64,000 bases of DNA from Arthrobacter sp. MSA 4-2 (GTDB lineage Bacteria; Actinomycetota; Actinomycetes; Actinomycetales; Micrococcaceae). The notes below the pieces were generated by a model. The model made no database searches. It saw nothing but the letters and a program-made list of their open reading frames with translations, and was not told where the DNA came from. Position numbers and translations under genes: made by a program. Below, piece after piece: positions 16,529 through 27,603 of the stretch (position 1 is the first letter of the stretch; each line of letters opens with the position of its first letter). The stretch covers positions 1 through 64,000 of the forward strand of contig NZ_JAEKGC010000003.1 of the NCBI RefSeq assembly GCF_016405885.1. The letters run 5' to 3'.

Positions 16529-18007
16529 TCAGTGCTGGCCGGGTGCGGCGGAGCCGGCCAGCGGGGAGGGCGGGGAGTCCTCCGGAAGACTGCGCAGGAT
16601 GTCCTCGACGCGTTGTTTGGCGTCGCCGAAGAGCATTGAGGTGTTGTCGCGGAAGAACAGGGGGTTCTGCACGCCGGCGTAGCCTGCTGCCATTGAGCGC
16701 TTGAAGACGACGACGTTGTCCGCTTCCCAGACGCGCAGCACGGGCATGCCCGCGATGGGGCTGCCGGGGTCCTCGGCCGCGGCCGGGTTCACGGTGTCGT
16801 TGGCTCCGATCACGAGGACCACCGAGGTCCCGTCGAAGTCGTCGTTGATCTCGTCCATTTCCAGCACGATGTCGTAGGGGACCCGGGCCTCGGCGAGCAG
16901 GACGTTCATGTGCCCGGGTAGGCGTCCGGCGACCGGGTGGATGCCGAATCGAACGGTCACCCCGCGGGCGCGCAGTTGGTGGGCGAGCTCGGCCACGGGG
17001 TACTGGGCCTGGGCCACTGCCATGCCGTATCCGGGGGTGATCACCACACTCGAGGCGTCGAGGAGCAGCTCGGCGGTCTGCCGGGCCGTGATCTCGCGGT
17101 ACTCGCCCTGCTCGGCGTCCGTCGTTGACGGTGGAGCGATGCCGAACCCGCCGGCGATCACGGAGATGAACGAGCGGTTCATCGCCCGGCACATGATGTA
17201 GGAAAGGTAGGCGCCGGAGGATCCAACCAGGGCGCCGGTGATGATGAGCAGATCGTTGTTGAGCAGGAACCCCGCCGCGGCCGCGGCCCAGCCGGAGTAG
17301 CTGTTGAGCATCGAGACGACGACGGGCATGTCCCCGCCCCCGATGGACGCCACGAGGTGCCAGCCCAGTCCGAAGGCGAGCACGGTGACGGCGATGAGCA
17401 GTTCCAGCCGGGAGTCGTTGACGTACCAGACGGTCAGGGCGACGAACGCGGCAAGGGCGCCGAGGTTGATGGCGTTCTTCCCCGGCAGCATCAGCGGGGC
17501 TGACTTTATCCGGGCGGAGAGTTTGAGGAACGCGACGATCGACCCGGTGAACGTCACCGCACCGATGAACACTCCGATGAACACCTCCGCATGGTGAACC
17601 GCCATCAGGTCCCCGGCCAGGGCGGGGGCCTGGAGGTGCCCGTTCCAGCCGACCAGGACCGCGGCAAGGCCGACGAAGCTGTGGAGCAGGGCGATGAGTT
17701 CGGGCATGCCGGTCATCTCCACAACACGGGCGCGCCAGAGCCCGATGCCGCCGCCGACCAGGACGGCGGCCGCGAGCAGGACCAGGCCGGTCGAGCCCCG
17801 CGCCGTGCCCAGGACGCCCTCAAGGGTCAGCCAGATGGTGGCCGCGAGCGCGAGTGCCATGCCGGCGATGCCGTAGAGGACGCCTGCCCGGGCCTTCTCG
17901 TGCCTGCTCAGACCGGCGAGGCTGAGGATGAACAGCAGGGCCGCGACGATGTAGGCCGCACCCGCAACGGACTCTGCGGTAAACGGCCCGGCAACGGCAT
18001 TCGACAC
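16529..18007 (-). CDS. pntB: NAD(P) transhydrogenase subunit beta
   Basis: A 492-residue subunit of the proton-translocating transhydrogenase, which moves hydride from NADH to NADP+ at the cytoplasmic membrane. The N-terminal half has about 8-9 membrane segments (domain II). The C-terminal domain III binds NADP(H): [36 protein letters not shown] and [14 protein letters not shown] are its signatures. GTG 18007 has GAGGAG seven bases upstream. An ATG at 18049 overlapping the pntA stop (ATGA) is the alternative and would add 14 residues. It is downstream of the fused alpha subunit. Confidence 0.94.
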   Translation of the reverse strand: MSNAVAGPFTAESVAGAAYIVAALLFILSLAGLSRHEKARAGVLYGIAGMALALAATIWLTLEGVLGTARGSTGLVLLAAAVLVGGGIGLWRARVVEMTGMPELIALLHSFVGLAAVLVGWNGHLQAPALAGDLMAVHHAEVFIGVFIGAVTFTGSIVAFLKLSARIKSAPLMLPGKNAINLGALAAFVALTVWYVNDSRLELLIAVTVLAFGLGWHLVASIGGGDMPVVVSMLNSYSGWAAAAAGFLLNNDLLIITGALVGSSGAYLSYIMCRAMNRSFISVIAGGFGIAPPSTTDAEQGEYREITARQTAELLLDASSVVITPGYGMAVAQAQYPVAELAHQLRARGVTVRFGIHPVAGRLPGHMNVLLAEARVPYDIVLEMDEINDDFDGTSVVLVIGANDTVNPAAAEDPGSPIAGMPVLRVWEADNVVVFKRSMAAGYAGVQNPLFFRDNTSMLFGDAKQRVEDILRSLPEDSPPSPLAGSAAPGQH

Positions 18008-18045
18008 GTCTCCACTCCTCGATAGTGTTGCTGCTGCTCCCGGGG

Positions 18046-19602
18046 TCATGGTCGTGACCGATCGCCGCGGGCGAACATTCCGAGCATGCGCCGGGTGACG
18101 GCGAACCCGCCGAAGATGTTGATGCTCGCCAGCAGGACCGCGGCGGCGGCAAGGGCCTGCACCAGGGGGTCGCTTGAGGTGACCTGGAGCAGCGCCCCGA
18201 TGACGATGATGCCCGAGATGGCGTTGGTGACCGACATCAGCGGTGTGTGCAGGGCGTGGTGGACCTTCCCGATCACGTAGAAGCCCACCACGACCGAGAG
18301 CATCAGCACCGTGAAGTGCTGCGGCAGCGGCGCCGGAGCCACGGCGTTGACCAGGAACAGCACCGCGATGCCGGCAGCGAGAAGGCCGGCCTTGCCGGCA
18401 GCGCTGAGCCCCGGCTTCGCCGCGGTGGCTTCGGCAGCGGGTCCCTCCGCGCGGGCGGCCGAGGCCGGCGCCGCGGAGACCTGGACCGGTGGCGGCGGCC
18501 AGGTCTTCTCCCCGTTCCGCACCACCGTGACCGAGCGCTGCACCACGTCGTCGAAGTCGATCCTCAGCTGCCCGTCCTTGTCCTTGGTCAGGAGCCGAAG
18601 CAGGTTCAAAAGGTTCGTCCCGTACAGCTGGGAGGCTTGGGCCGGCAGGCGGGCCGGAAGATCCGTGTAGCCGAGGATCACCACGCCGTTGTCGGTGACC
18701 ACCCGTTCCCCGGCCACCGAGCCCTCGACGTTCCCGCCCTGCCCTGCCGCCATGTCGACGATCACGCTGCCCGGTCGCATGCCCGCCACGTCCGCCGCCG
18801 TGAGCAGCCTAGGCGCGGGACGTCCGGGGATGAGCGCGGTGGTGATGATGATGTCCACGTCGCGCGCCTGGTCGGTGTAGATTTCCGCGGCCCGGGCGTT
18901 GTAGGCCTCGCTGGTGGCCCTGGCGTACCCGTCGGAGGACGTCATTTCCTCGCCGACCTCGACCGGGAGGTAGGTTCCGCCGATGGACTTCACCTGGTCG
19001 GCCACCTCGGGCCGCGGGTCCGTCGCGCGCACGATTGCGCCGAGGCTGCTGGCGGCCCCGATCGCGGAGAGGCCCGCCACACCGGCTCCGGCGACGAGCA
19101 CCTTGGCCGGCGGCACCTTCCCCGCCGCGGTCACCTGCCCCGTGAAGAACCTGCCGAACTCGTGCGCGGCCTCGATGACCGCCCGGTAGCCGGCGATGTT
19201 CGCCATCGAACTCAGGACGTCCATCGACTGCGCCCGGGAGATCCGCGGCACCGCATCCAGGGCGAGCGCGGTGATCGGGCGCGCCGCCAGGGCCTCCACC
19301 AGGTCCGGACGCAGGCCGGGGCTCAGCATGCCGATCAGGGTCGCGCCCTCGGCCAGCCGGTCGATCTCGTCCCCGGTGGGCGGGTTCACCTTCAGCACCA
19401 CGTCGCTGCCCCACGCCTCAGTGGCGCCCCCGATGACGGCGCCGGCGGCGGTGTACGCGTCATCCCGGAACGAGGCCGACTCCCCCGCACCCTTCTCGAC
19501 CACGACGTCGTAGCCCAGTTCCAGCAGCTGCCTCACCGTGGCAGGCGTTGCCGCCACCCGCGTCTCCTGGCCCATTTCGGCCACGATGCCAATACGTGTC
19601 AC
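18046..19602 (-). CDS. pntA: NAD(P) transhydrogenase subunit alpha (fused)
   Basis: A 518-residue alpha subunit carrying both domain I (NAD(H) binding, about residues 1-370) and the four C-terminal membrane helices (about 425-510). [28 protein letters not shown] is the dinucleotide fold; RVAATPATV and [16 protein letters not shown] are family motifs. A proline/alanine-rich linker at about 385-420 joins the parts, which are split into two genes in some actinobacteria. GTG 19602 has GAGGAG four bases upstream. It is the first gene of a two-gene operon with pntB. Confidence 0.95.
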   Translation of the reverse strand: MTRIGIVAEMGQETRVAATPATVRQLLELGYDVVVEKGAGESASFRDDAYTAAGAVIGGATEAWGSDVVLKVNPPTGDEIDRLAEGATLIGMLSPGLRPDLVEALAARPITALALDAVPRISRAQSMDVLSSMANIAGYRAVIEAAHEFGRFFTGQVTAAGKVPPAKVLVAGAGVAGLSAIGAASSLGAIVRATDPRPEVADQVKSIGGTYLPVEVGEEMTSSDGYARATSEAYNARAAEIYTDQARDVDIIITTALIPGRPAPRLLTAADVAGMRPGSVIVDMAAGQGGNVEGSVAGERVVTDNGVVILGYTDLPARLPAQASQLYGTNLLNLLRLLTKDKDGQLRIDFDDVVQRSVTVVRNGEKTWPPPPVQVSAAPASAARAEGPAAEATAAKPGLSAAGKAGLLAAGIAVLFLVNAVAPAPLPQHFTVLMLSVVVGFYVIGKVHHALHTPLMSVTNAISGIIVIGALLQVTSSDPLVQALAAAAVLLASINIFGGFAVTRRMLGMFARGDRSRP

Positions 19603-19798
19603 GTCTCTCCTCGTGCAGTGTTGAGGGAAGTGTAAGGCCACAGACCGGTCCGGTGGCGGATTCCGGAAGGGCAACCGGTTGGGGCAGCATCCGTCGACCG
19701 TGACGGTCGTCCACCGGATGATGGAAATCCTGCTCCATCCGGGCAACGATTGGAAGCCACGGATCAGAAGCCGGAAGAACCACCGATGGAGCCGCGCC

Positions 19799-20362
19799 AT
19801 GAACGACTCGACCGCTTCAACCGCTTCGACCGATCCCGGGCCGCCCATCGCCGGTGACGAAGCCGCGGCCCTGCTGGCCTTCCTGGAGAGGCAGCGGGCG
19901 ACCTTCGCCTGGAAGACCGGCGGGCTGGATGCGGCCGGGCTGCGGGCGACGGCCGGCCCCTCGTCAATGACGCTGGGCGGCCTGCTGAAGCACCTGGCCC
20001 GCTTCGAGGACGACATGTCCACCGAGTGGCTGCAGGGCCGCGCGCAGCTCCCGCCGTGGAATGCCGTCGACTGGGAGAACGACTCCGACTGGGACTGGCG
20101 CACGGCCGGCGGGGAGTCCCCCGAACAGCTGTATGGACGATGGCGCGACGCCGTGGCACGCTCCCGCGCCCTGTTCGCCGAGGCACTGGCCGAGGGCGGC
20201 CCGGCCCGCCGGGGCACCGTCGCCTCCGATCCCACCATCGAGCTTCCGAACCTGCGCTACATCTTCCTGAACATGATCGAGGAGTATGCCCGCCATAACG
20301 GCCACGCCGACCTTCTCCGGGAGTCGGTGGACGGGCTCGTCGGACAGGATCCGCCGGGCTGA
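19799..20362 (+). CDS. DinB family protein (DUF664, mycothiol-transferase type)
   Basis: A 187-residue four-helix-bundle protein of the DinB/DUF664 group. Metal-binding histidines are in TLGGLLKHLARFEDD and in the C-terminal MIEEYARHNGHADLLRESVDG, which is typical of actinobacterial DUF664 proteins proposed to use mycothiol. ATG 19799 has GGAG nine bases upstream; an open frame upstream is not family-like. It is divergent from pntA. A paralog with the same C-terminal signature lies at 59587-60126. Substrate unknown. Confidence 0.88.
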   Translation: MNDSTASTASTDPGPPIAGDEAAALLAFLERQRATFAWKTGGLDAAGLRATAGPSSMTLGGLLKHLARFEDDMSTEWLQGRAQLPPWNAVDWENDSDWDWRTAGGESPEQLYGRWRDAVARSRALFAEALAEGGPARRGTVASDPTIELPNLRYIFLNMIEEYARHNGHADLLRESVDGLVGQDPPG

Positions 20363-20400
20363 CGATGGGTGCCCGGTGGCAGCCGCGCGCTGCTCTCCCG

Positions 20401-20447
20401 GCAACCGAAGGGAGCCCCGGCCGTAGCCGAGACTCCCGTCGGGTTGT
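20401..20447. terminator. Probable terminator between the DinB and DUF779 genes
   Basis: An imperfect hairpin: CAACCGAAGGGAG (20402-20414) pairs with the CTCCC-TCGGGTTG stretch ending near 20446, with an inner CGGC/GCCG pair. It lies between convergent genes. Confidence 0.5.
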
Positions 20448-20468
20448 CCTGCGCCCCGGGGCCGTGCC

Positions 20469-20894
20469 CTACGCCATCAGCCTCGACCGAATGAGGAACC
20501 GCTTGCCCTCGGGCGCCTCCACCGAAAAGCCGCTCCCCCGCCCCGGCACCACATCCACGGTGAGGTGGGTGTGCTTCCAGTACTCGAACTGCTCCCGGGA
20601 CATCCAGAAACCGATCGGCTTCCCGCCGTTCCCGGAGGCACCGCCGGAGGGCTCACCGCCGTCGTCCCCGGCGGAGATGTCGAGGACGCCGAGCAGGATG
20701 TCCGCCTCGGCCGTCAGGAATTCCCCCTCCGGATAGCACATCGGCGAGGAGCCGTCGCAGCAGCCCCCGGACTGGTGGAACATCAGCGGCCCGTGAAGGT
20801 CCCAGAGCTTGCGCAGCAGCTCGGTGGCCTCAGGGGTGAGGGCGACCCGGGAGAAGTCCTCTCCCGGGATCACCACCGACGCTTCGAGTGTCAC
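20469..20894 (-). CDS. DUF779 domain-containing protein
   Basis: A 141-residue protein of the DUF779 family, commonly encoded next to aldehyde dehydrogenases, as here. The cysteine-rich stretch FHQSGGCCDGSSPMC (about residues 40-54) is the family hallmark and could bind a metal. A Gly/Ser-rich loop at about 76-91 precedes IGFWMSREQFEYWKHTHLTVDVVPG. It begins 9 bases after the aldehyde dehydrogenase stop and is in the same operon. Function is not established; a helper role for the dehydrogenase is inference from context. Confidence 0.88.
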   Translation of the reverse strand: MTLEASVVIPGEDFSRVALTPEATELLRKLWDLHGPLMFHQSGGCCDGSSPMCYPEGEFLTAEADILLGVLDISAGDDGGEPSGGASGNGGKPIGFWMSREQFEYWKHTHLTVDVVPGRGSGFSVEAPEGKRFLIRSRLMA

Positions 20895-20903
20895 GGCGCG
20901 TTC

Positions 20904-22427
<1,524 letters not shown>

Positions 22428-22457
22428 TGTGTAACTCCTTGGGCGTTGGAAACTCCG

Positions 22458-22475
22458 GTGGACGCCTTCGTCCAC
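22458..22475. repeat. Short inverted repeat in the aldehyde dehydrogenase leader
   Basis: GTGGACG-CCTT-CGTCCAC, a perfect 7-bp stem with a 4-base loop, lies 31 bases upstream of the aldehyde dehydrogenase ATG. It could be an mRNA leader hairpin or a protein site. Confidence 0.4.
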
Positions 22476-22496
22476 GCCCCGAGCCTAGGTCGCGGC

Positions 22497-22518
22497 ACGT
22501 TGCACCGACGTTGCACCG
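22497..22518. promoter_or_regulatory. Tandem 11-bp repeats, candidate site for the GAF regulator
   Basis: ACGTTGCACCG occurs twice in direct succession (22497-22507, 22508-22518) in the short gap between the GAF regulator and the aldehyde dehydrogenase. Helically phased direct repeats upstream of a controlled gene suggest an activator site. Confidence 0.5.
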
Positions 22519-22564
22519 CCCGCCGCAGGGGCCACCATACGGCCGACGCACGGGCCGCCGGCCG

Positions 22565-23893
22565 TCAGCGGTGCCAGTCGCTGCCCAGTTCCCGCTCGAG
22601 GCGTTCGATGTGGGCCACGACCGCCGACCGGCGGGGGGAGCGTGCCGGGAGCACCTTCAGCGCCGTCATCCAGGCGTCGGCGTCGTACTCGGCCTCGGGC
22701 AGCTGGAGGTACTGCAGCAGGGCCTCGGCCCCGCCGTCGTTGAGGACCGCGTCCCGCAGCAGGAAGCTGATCTCCCCGCGCAGGCGGGTGATCGCCGGGG
22801 CCTGGGAGCGCGGAAGCACCTGGCCCTTGTAGATCCCCAGGGCCAGGCGGTGGGAGCCCCGGTGAAGATGGTTCAGCACCTGCACCGCATCGAGGATGAG
22901 TTCCTGCGGCAGCCGGTACGGCCGCGACGCCGGCATCAGGGCGCCCCCGTGCTGGCCGAGGGCCTTGCGCAGGCGCAGCATCTCCGCGCGGACCGTGGTC
23001 ACCGAGGCGTGCTCCGGGTAGGCCATCACGGCGAGCTGTTCGGCACTGAGGCCCTCCGGGTGCATGGCGAGCAGGGCCAGGAGTTCGGCGTGGCGCAGCG
23101 TCAGTTCGCTCGCCCGGCCCTCGGCGTGGAGCAGTCCGTAGTCGGTGCCGAGAATCTGCAGGCTGCTGCGGTACAGCGACTGCGGGGCACCCCGGTCGGC
23201 GGGCCGGCGGGACGGGGAGAGCCTGCTGCGCAGCCGCTGGATGGTCAGCTGCGCCTCGGCGGCGGCCACGCTTGCCTTAACGAGGGAGAGGGTGTGCCCG
23301 GCGACGGCGTCGGAGGCACCGGTGATGTCGACGACGCCGAGGACGGTGCCGGAATCGGGGTCGTGCAGCGGCACCGCGGTGCAGCTCCACGGATGGGCCT
23401 GTGGGCTAAAGTGTTCGGCGCCGGCGATCTGCACGCTGCTGTCAAGGGCCAGGGCGGTTCCGGGTGCGCTGGTGCCGACGGTGGCCTCCGACCAGTCGGC
23501 CCCCTCTATGAACATCATGCCCTCGGCCCTGCGCAGCGAGGCCCGGTCGCCGTGCACCCACAGGAGCCTGCCGTGCTCATCGCCGACGGCGACCAGCAGG
23601 CCGCTGTCCCGGCTGGGCTGGATGAGGAGCCGGTCGATCACCGGCATCACGGCTGCCAGCGGGTGGCTCTCACGGTAGGCCACCAGCTCGTCCGGAGTGT
23701 AGGACAGCCGGGCCCCGGCCCGCTCCGGGCCGGTCAGGTGCCCCAGGGAGCGCAGCCACGAGTCGTGGACCACCCGCCGAAGGCTGCCTTCGGGCGGTTC
23801 ACCACGGCCGAGCGCGCTGTGCGCATCGACAGCGCGCTGCTGAATCACTCGGGATGTAAGGTCCCCCGAGGAGGTCGGTCGGAACGGCGACAT
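22565..23893 (-). CDS. GAF domain transcriptional regulator (AcoR-like sensor, no AAA domain)
   Basis: A 442-residue regulator. Residues about 40-210 resemble the sensory part of AcoR-type activators (SWLRSLGHL start, then a GAF domain with AVGDEHGRLLWVHGD, TVGTSAPGTALAL and VVDITGASDAVAGHTLSLVKA). The sigma54 AAA domain is absent. The C-terminal half (about 265-345) has a winged-helix-like stretch (LTLRHAELLALLAMHPEGLSAEQLAVMAYP, then TTVRAEMLRLRKALG). ATG 23893 has GGAG five bases upstream. It precedes the aldehyde dehydrogenase and DUF779 genes on the same strand and is their likely activator. Confidence 0.85.
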   Translation of the reverse strand: MSPFRPTSSGDLTSRVIQQRAVDAHSALGRGEPPEGSLRRVVHDSWLRSLGHLTGPERAGARLSYTPDELVAYRESHPLAAVMPVIDRLLIQPSRDSGLLVAVGDEHGRLLWVHGDRASLRRAEGMMFIEGADWSEATVGTSAPGTALALDSSVQIAGAEHFSPQAHPWSCTAVPLHDPDSGTVLGVVDITGASDAVAGHTLSLVKASVAAAEAQLTIQRLRSRLSPSRRPADRGAPQSLYRSSLQILGTDYGLLHAEGRASELTLRHAELLALLAMHPEGLSAEQLAVMAYPEHASVTTVRAEMLRLRKALGQHGGALMPASRPYRLPQELILDAVQVLNHLHRGSHRLALGIYKGQVLPRSQAPAITRLRGEISFLLRDAVLNDGGAEALLQYLQLPEAEYDADAWMTALKVLPARSPRRSAVVAHIERLERELGSDWHR

Positions 23894-23912
23894 CGGCACT
23901 CCACATCATGAA

Positions 23913-23934
23913 TTCCGCCGCACAGGGGGCGGAA
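23913..23934. terminator. Inverted repeat between fprA and the GAF regulator
   Basis: TTCCGCC (23913-23919) pairs with GGCGGAA (23928-23934) across an 8-base loop. It lies 19 bases beyond the fprA stop and 20 bases before the regulator start on the minus strand, so it may end fprA transcription or be an operator of the regulator. Confidence 0.4.
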
Positions 23935-23952
23935 CTCACAGTGTAACCGAGG

Positions 23953-25374
23953 TCACTCCCCGCGCGATATGGCGATCATGTCCTCGCGGGGGACGAGTTT
24001 CACCCGTTCCCGGACGAGGTCGCCGTTGCCCGTCTCGTTGACGAAGTTGGCTCCAAGTTTCAGCTCGTGTGCGTCCAGGCGCAGCCATCCTTCCCAGGTG
24101 GTGTACTGGACGCCGCGGGATTCGAGCAGGTTGATAATGGCGTCCTCCGAGGGGTCCTCGGCCGCCGGCAGGTTGAGCCGGTCCTCCAGCAGGAAGCCGA
24201 TGGTCTCCAGGGCGTCGCCCTTGGTGTGGCCGATGAGCCCGACTGGTCCGCGCTTGATCCACCCGGTGGCGTAGATGCCCGGGACGGGGTTGCCCTCCTG
24301 GTCGATGACGCGCCCACCCTCATTGGGGATCACACCGCGCCTGGAGTCGAAGCCGACCTCGGGCAGTTCCGAGCCGAAGTAGCCCACGGCCCGGTAGACG
24401 GCCTGCACCGGGTAGTCGATGAAGGTTCCGGTGCCGCGGACGGTGCCCTCACCGGTCAGCTCGGTGCGCTCGAACCGGATGCCGGCCACCCTGCCCGGGG
24501 TTTCCGGCGAATCGTAGATCTCCACCGGGGTGTGAAGGAAGTGCAGGTGCAGCCGGCGGGAGGCGCCGGTGGGTTCGTCCTCGACCAGCCAGTTCGTGAG
24601 GGTCTTGACCATGGTCTTGGTCTGGTTGTTCGTCGCGATCTGCTTCTCGGAGGCTTCGTCGAAGTCGAAATCCTCGGGGTAGAGGACGATGTCGACGTCG
24701 CGCGAGTGGGACAGCTCCCGCAGTTCGAGGGGGGTGAACTTGACCTGCGCCGGGCCCCGCCGCCCGAAGACGTGGACGTCGGTGACGGGCGAACGCCGAA
24801 GGCCCTCGTAGACGTTGTCGGGGATTTCGGTGGTCAGCAGGTCGTCGGCGTGCTTGGAGAGCATGCGGGCGACGTCGAGGGCGACATTGCCGTTGCCGAT
24901 GACGGCGATCTCCCGGGCCTCGAGGGGCCAGTCGCGGCTGACATCGGGGTGCCCGTCGTACCAGGAGACGAAGTCAGCGCCGCCGAAGGAACCCTCAAGG
25001 TCGATGCCGGGGATGTTGAGGTCGGCGTCCTTGACCGCGCCGGTGGCAAAGATGACAGCGTCGTAGAAGCGGCGGAAGTCAGAAAGCGTGAGGTCGCGGC
25101 CGTAGTTGACGTTGCCCAGGAACCGGATGTCGCCGCGGTCGAGCACCTTGTGCAGGGCATTGACGATGCCCTTGATGCGCGGGTGGTCGGGGGCCACGCC
25201 GTACCGGATGAGGCCGTAGGGGGCCGGGTACTGGTCGAAGAGGTCGATGCTGACCTCGAAATCCCCTCCCTGGACCTGGTGGGATTTCGTCAGGATGTCC
25301 GCGGCATACACGCCGGCGGGGCCGGCTCCGATGATCGCGACCCGCAGCGGACGGCCCGCAGCTGAGGTAGACAC
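23953..25374 (-). CDS. fprA: Ferredoxin/adrenodoxin-NADP+ reductase, FprA type
   Basis: A 473-residue FAD protein of the adrenodoxin-reductase family, passing electrons between NADPH and ferredoxin. The FAD fold is RVAIIGAGPAGVYAADIL at the N-terminus, followed by LFDQYPAPYGLIRYGVAPDHPRIK; the NADP fold is IAVIGNGNVALDVARML; the C-terminal signature is YATGWIKRGPVGLIGHTKGDA. Length matches mycobacterial FprA. GTG 25374 is chosen because AAGG lies seven bases in front; ATG 25392 has no such site. It is divergent from the RarD-like gene. Partner ferredoxins are not in the window. Confidence 0.93.
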   Translation of the reverse strand: MSTSAAGRPLRVAIIGAGPAGVYAADILTKSHQVQGGDFEVSIDLFDQYPAPYGLIRYGVAPDHPRIKGIVNALHKVLDRGDIRFLGNVNYGRDLTLSDFRRFYDAVIFATGAVKDADLNIPGIDLEGSFGGADFVSWYDGHPDVSRDWPLEAREIAVIGNGNVALDVARMLSKHADDLLTTEIPDNVYEGLRRSPVTDVHVFGRRGPAQVKFTPLELRELSHSRDVDIVLYPEDFDFDEASEKQIATNNQTKTMVKTLTNWLVEDEPTGASRRLHLHFLHTPVEIYDSPETPGRVAGIRFERTELTGEGTVRGTGTFIDYPVQAVYRAVGYFGSELPEVGFDSRRGVIPNEGGRVIDQEGNPVPGIYATGWIKRGPVGLIGHTKGDALETIGFLLEDRLNLPAAEDPSEDAIINLLESRGVQYTTWEGWLRLDAHELKLGANFVNETGNGDLVRERVKLVPREDMIAISRGE

Positions 25375-25419
25375 TGATTTGCCTTCTTCCATGGTGGAAA
25401 CACTCAAGGTAACCGGTCG

Positions 25420-25438
25420 GTGCGCCGAATTTGCGCAC
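25420..25438. promoter_or_regulatory. Inverted repeat in the fprA/rarD divergent region
   Basis: GTGCGC (25420-25425) pairs with GCGCAC (25433-25438) over a 7-base AT-rich spacer. It is a weak candidate operator. Confidence 0.3.
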
Positions 25439-25543
25439 ATTTGTCTATTCTAAATCAGTGCGGCGCAGGGGGCTAAACCAGTGGCGTGGATCTCACTTTG
25501 GGCCCGGGGGAATAAATTCCGGCCCTCCGCGGTTCCTCACCGT

Positions 25544-26545
25544 GTGAGCGATGCGACAGCGGTAAAAACTCAACGACCGGCCCGCAGTGAGAACTCACTC
25601 GGCATCTTCTACGGCATCGGCGCGTACGGCCTCTGGGGCCTGCTTCCGCTCTACTTCCTCATCCTCCATCCGGCCGGCGCGGTGGAGATCGTCGCGAACC
25701 GCGTCCTGTGGTCGCTGATCTTCTGCGTCCTGCTGCTGACCGCCACCAAGGCCTGGCACACCGTGCTTGCGGCGGTGCGCAGCCCGGGCATCGTCGGAAC
25801 CCTCGCCGTGGCCGGTGCCCTCATCGCCGTGAACTGGCTGACCTACACCTACGGGGTCACCACGGGGCACGCGATCGAGGCGGCCCTCGGCTACTTCATC
25901 AACCCGATCGTCTCGGTGCTGCTCGGGGTCATCGTGCTGCGGGAGAAGCTGCGCCGCCTCCAGTGGGCAGCCATCGGGCTGGGCTTCGTCGCGGTCATCG
26001 TCCTCGCCGTCGGGTACGGCTCCGTGCCGTGGATTGCCCTGATCCTCGCCTTTTCCTTCGGCTTCTACGGCTTCGTCAAGAAGCGCGTGGGCTCCCGCGT
26101 CGACGCGGTGTCGAGCCTGAGCATCGAGACGGCGCTGCTCACCCCGGTCGCCGCCGCGGTGATGATCTGGCTGGGCGCGACCGGCGCCGCCACGCTCACC
26201 ACCGAAGGCCCCGGGCACTTCTGGATCATGGCGGCCTCCGGGATCATCACCGCGGTCCCCCTGATCTTCTTCGGAGCGGCCGCGCGCCGGCTGCCCCTGA
26301 GCACCATCGGCCTGCTCCAGTACCTCGCCCCGATCCTGCAGTTCCTGCTGGCCCTCTTCGTCTTCGGGGAGGAGATGCCGCCCGAGCGCTGGGTCGGCTT
26401 CGGACTCGTCTGGTCGGGCCTGGTGCTGCTGACCATCGACATGCTCCGCACAGTGCGCTCGGCCCGCCCGCGGAAGGGGTCCGGCGGAGCCCTTCCGGCC
26501 GGCAGCACCGCACCGGCCGGGCAGACCGCACCAATCTCCTCCTAG
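25544..26545 (+). CDS. rarD: RarD-like EamA transporter
   Basis: A 333-residue membrane protein of the drug/metabolite superfamily, with ten hydrophobic segments in two EamA repeats. GIGAYGLWGLLPLYF, EIVANRVLWSL, AVNWLTYTYGV and LGYFINPIVSVLLG are diagnostic of RarD (chloramphenicol-sensitivity protein family). The substrate is not known. The start is uncertain: GTG 25544 precedes family-like sequence, while GTG 25481 has a G-rich site 8 bases upstream and would add 21 residues. It is divergent from fprA and convergent with the stress protein. Confidence 0.88.
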   Translation: MSDATAVKTQRPARSENSLGIFYGIGAYGLWGLLPLYFLILHPAGAVEIVANRVLWSLIFCVLLLTATKAWHTVLAAVRSPGIVGTLAVAGALIAVNWLTYTYGVTTGHAIEAALGYFINPIVSVLLGVIVLREKLRRLQWAAIGLGFVAVIVLAVGYGSVPWIALILAFSFGFYGFVKKRVGSRVDAVSSLSIETALLTPVAAAVMIWLGATGAATLTTEGPGHFWIMAASGIITAVPLIFFGAAARRLPLSTIGLLQYLAPILQFLLALFVFGEEMPPERWVGFGLVWSGLVLLTIDMLRTVRSARPRKGSGGALPAGSTAPAGQTAPISS

Positions 26546-26580
26546 GGACTATCTCCTCCCCAGGCAGCTGCCTCCCGGGC

Positions 26581-26622
26581 GCCAGCCCCCTCCCGGAGGC
26601 GCTTCCGGGGGGGCCGGCTGGC
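26581..26622. terminator. Terminator between rarD and the stress protein gene
   Basis: GCCAGCC (26581-26587) pairs with GGCTGGC (26616-26622), and an inner CCTCCCGGA/TCCGGGGG stem lies within. The genes are convergent. Confidence 0.55.
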
Positions 26623-26625
26623 AGG

Positions 26626-27468
26626 TCAGGCCGCGGCGAGGTTCCAGTCGCGCGGCACCACGACCATCGGCACCGGCAGGGCGCGCAGCATCTTGTTGGC
26701 CGTTGAGCCCAGGAAGAGCTGACTGTGCTGGGCGAGGCGGCTCGAGCCGACGATCACCAGTTCCCCGGCGTCCCATTCGACGTCGTCGATTGCCTGCTCA
26801 ATGGTCCTGCCGTGGGCGACGGCGATGGTGGCCTCGTGGCCCTGCGGAAGCTGCTCAACGGCGTTGATGAGCACCGTGTTGGCGTGCTGGTGGGCCTGGT
26901 TCAAGGCCTCCCCCGAGTCCGTCGGGTCGCTGACATCCAGGGCCACCAGCGAGATCAGGCGCAGCGGCACCCCGTGCCGGGCCGCGGATTCGACGGCGAC
27001 ATCGAGCACCGCCCCGGCCCCGGCGCGGGTGCCAACGGCGCAGGACATGCGGGTGATGGTGTCGCGGTGGCGGTAGCCGCGCGGCGCGAGCGCCACCGGC
27101 ACCGGCGAGGAATGAAGGACGGCGTTGGCAACGCTGCCCACGGTGAAGCGCCGCAGCAGTCCGTTGCTCGAGGCGCCGATCACGATCAGCTCCGCCTCGA
27201 ATTCGCGGGCGGCCTCGAGCAGGCCCTCGGCGAACGAATCGGCCGTCCTCACATGGGTCTGTACGGTGACGTGGTCCGGGGTGCCGGCGGCGGCCTGGGC
27301 GAGGGCGGCCTCGGCGCGGTCCGTGCCGGGGGCGGCACCGCCGGAGCGCGGCCGGTTGAGCACGGTGACCAGGTCGACCTGCGCCCCCTGGGTGGAGGCC
27401 AGCGAGGTCGCCAGCGCGAGGGCGTCCTGGCCGCGGTCGTTTTCCGTGTATCCGACAACGTAGCGCAC
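26626..27468 (-). CDS. Universal stress protein, two UspA domains
   Basis: A 280-residue protein with two UspA folds in tandem. The first ends with the ATP-binding motif GASSNGLLRRFTVGSVANAVLHSSPVPV. The second ends with GSSRLAQHSQLFLGSTANKMLRALPVPMVVV, so both may bind ATP. GTG 27468 is chosen because AAGGA lies six bases upstream; an open frame to 27537 adds non-conserved residues. It is downstream of the GT4 and debranching-type genes on the same strand, 135 bases away, so linkage to them is possible but not certain. Confidence 0.92.
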   Translation of the reverse strand: MRYVVGYTENDRGQDALALATSLASTQGAQVDLVTVLNRPRSGGAAPGTDRAEAALAQAAAGTPDHVTVQTHVRTADSFAEGLLEAAREFEAELIVIGASSNGLLRRFTVGSVANAVLHSSPVPVALAPRGYRHRDTITRMSCAVGTRAGAGAVLDVAVESAARHGVPLRLISLVALDVSDPTDSGEALNQAHQHANTVLINAVEQLPQGHEATIAVAHGRTIEQAIDDVEWDAGELVIVGSSRLAQHSQLFLGSTANKMLRALPVPMVVVPRDWNLAAA

Positions 27469-27603
27469 GGGGTTTCCTTCGTTCGGCGGGTGCCCCGGAG
27501 CAGCGGAAAGGCCGCGCCGGCGCAGGATGGCTTTCACTCTATCCCCTGCCCGGCGCGGCCTTGACCGCGGCGGCGCGGTGTCCTCAGCCGGTAAAACGCC
27601 GTC

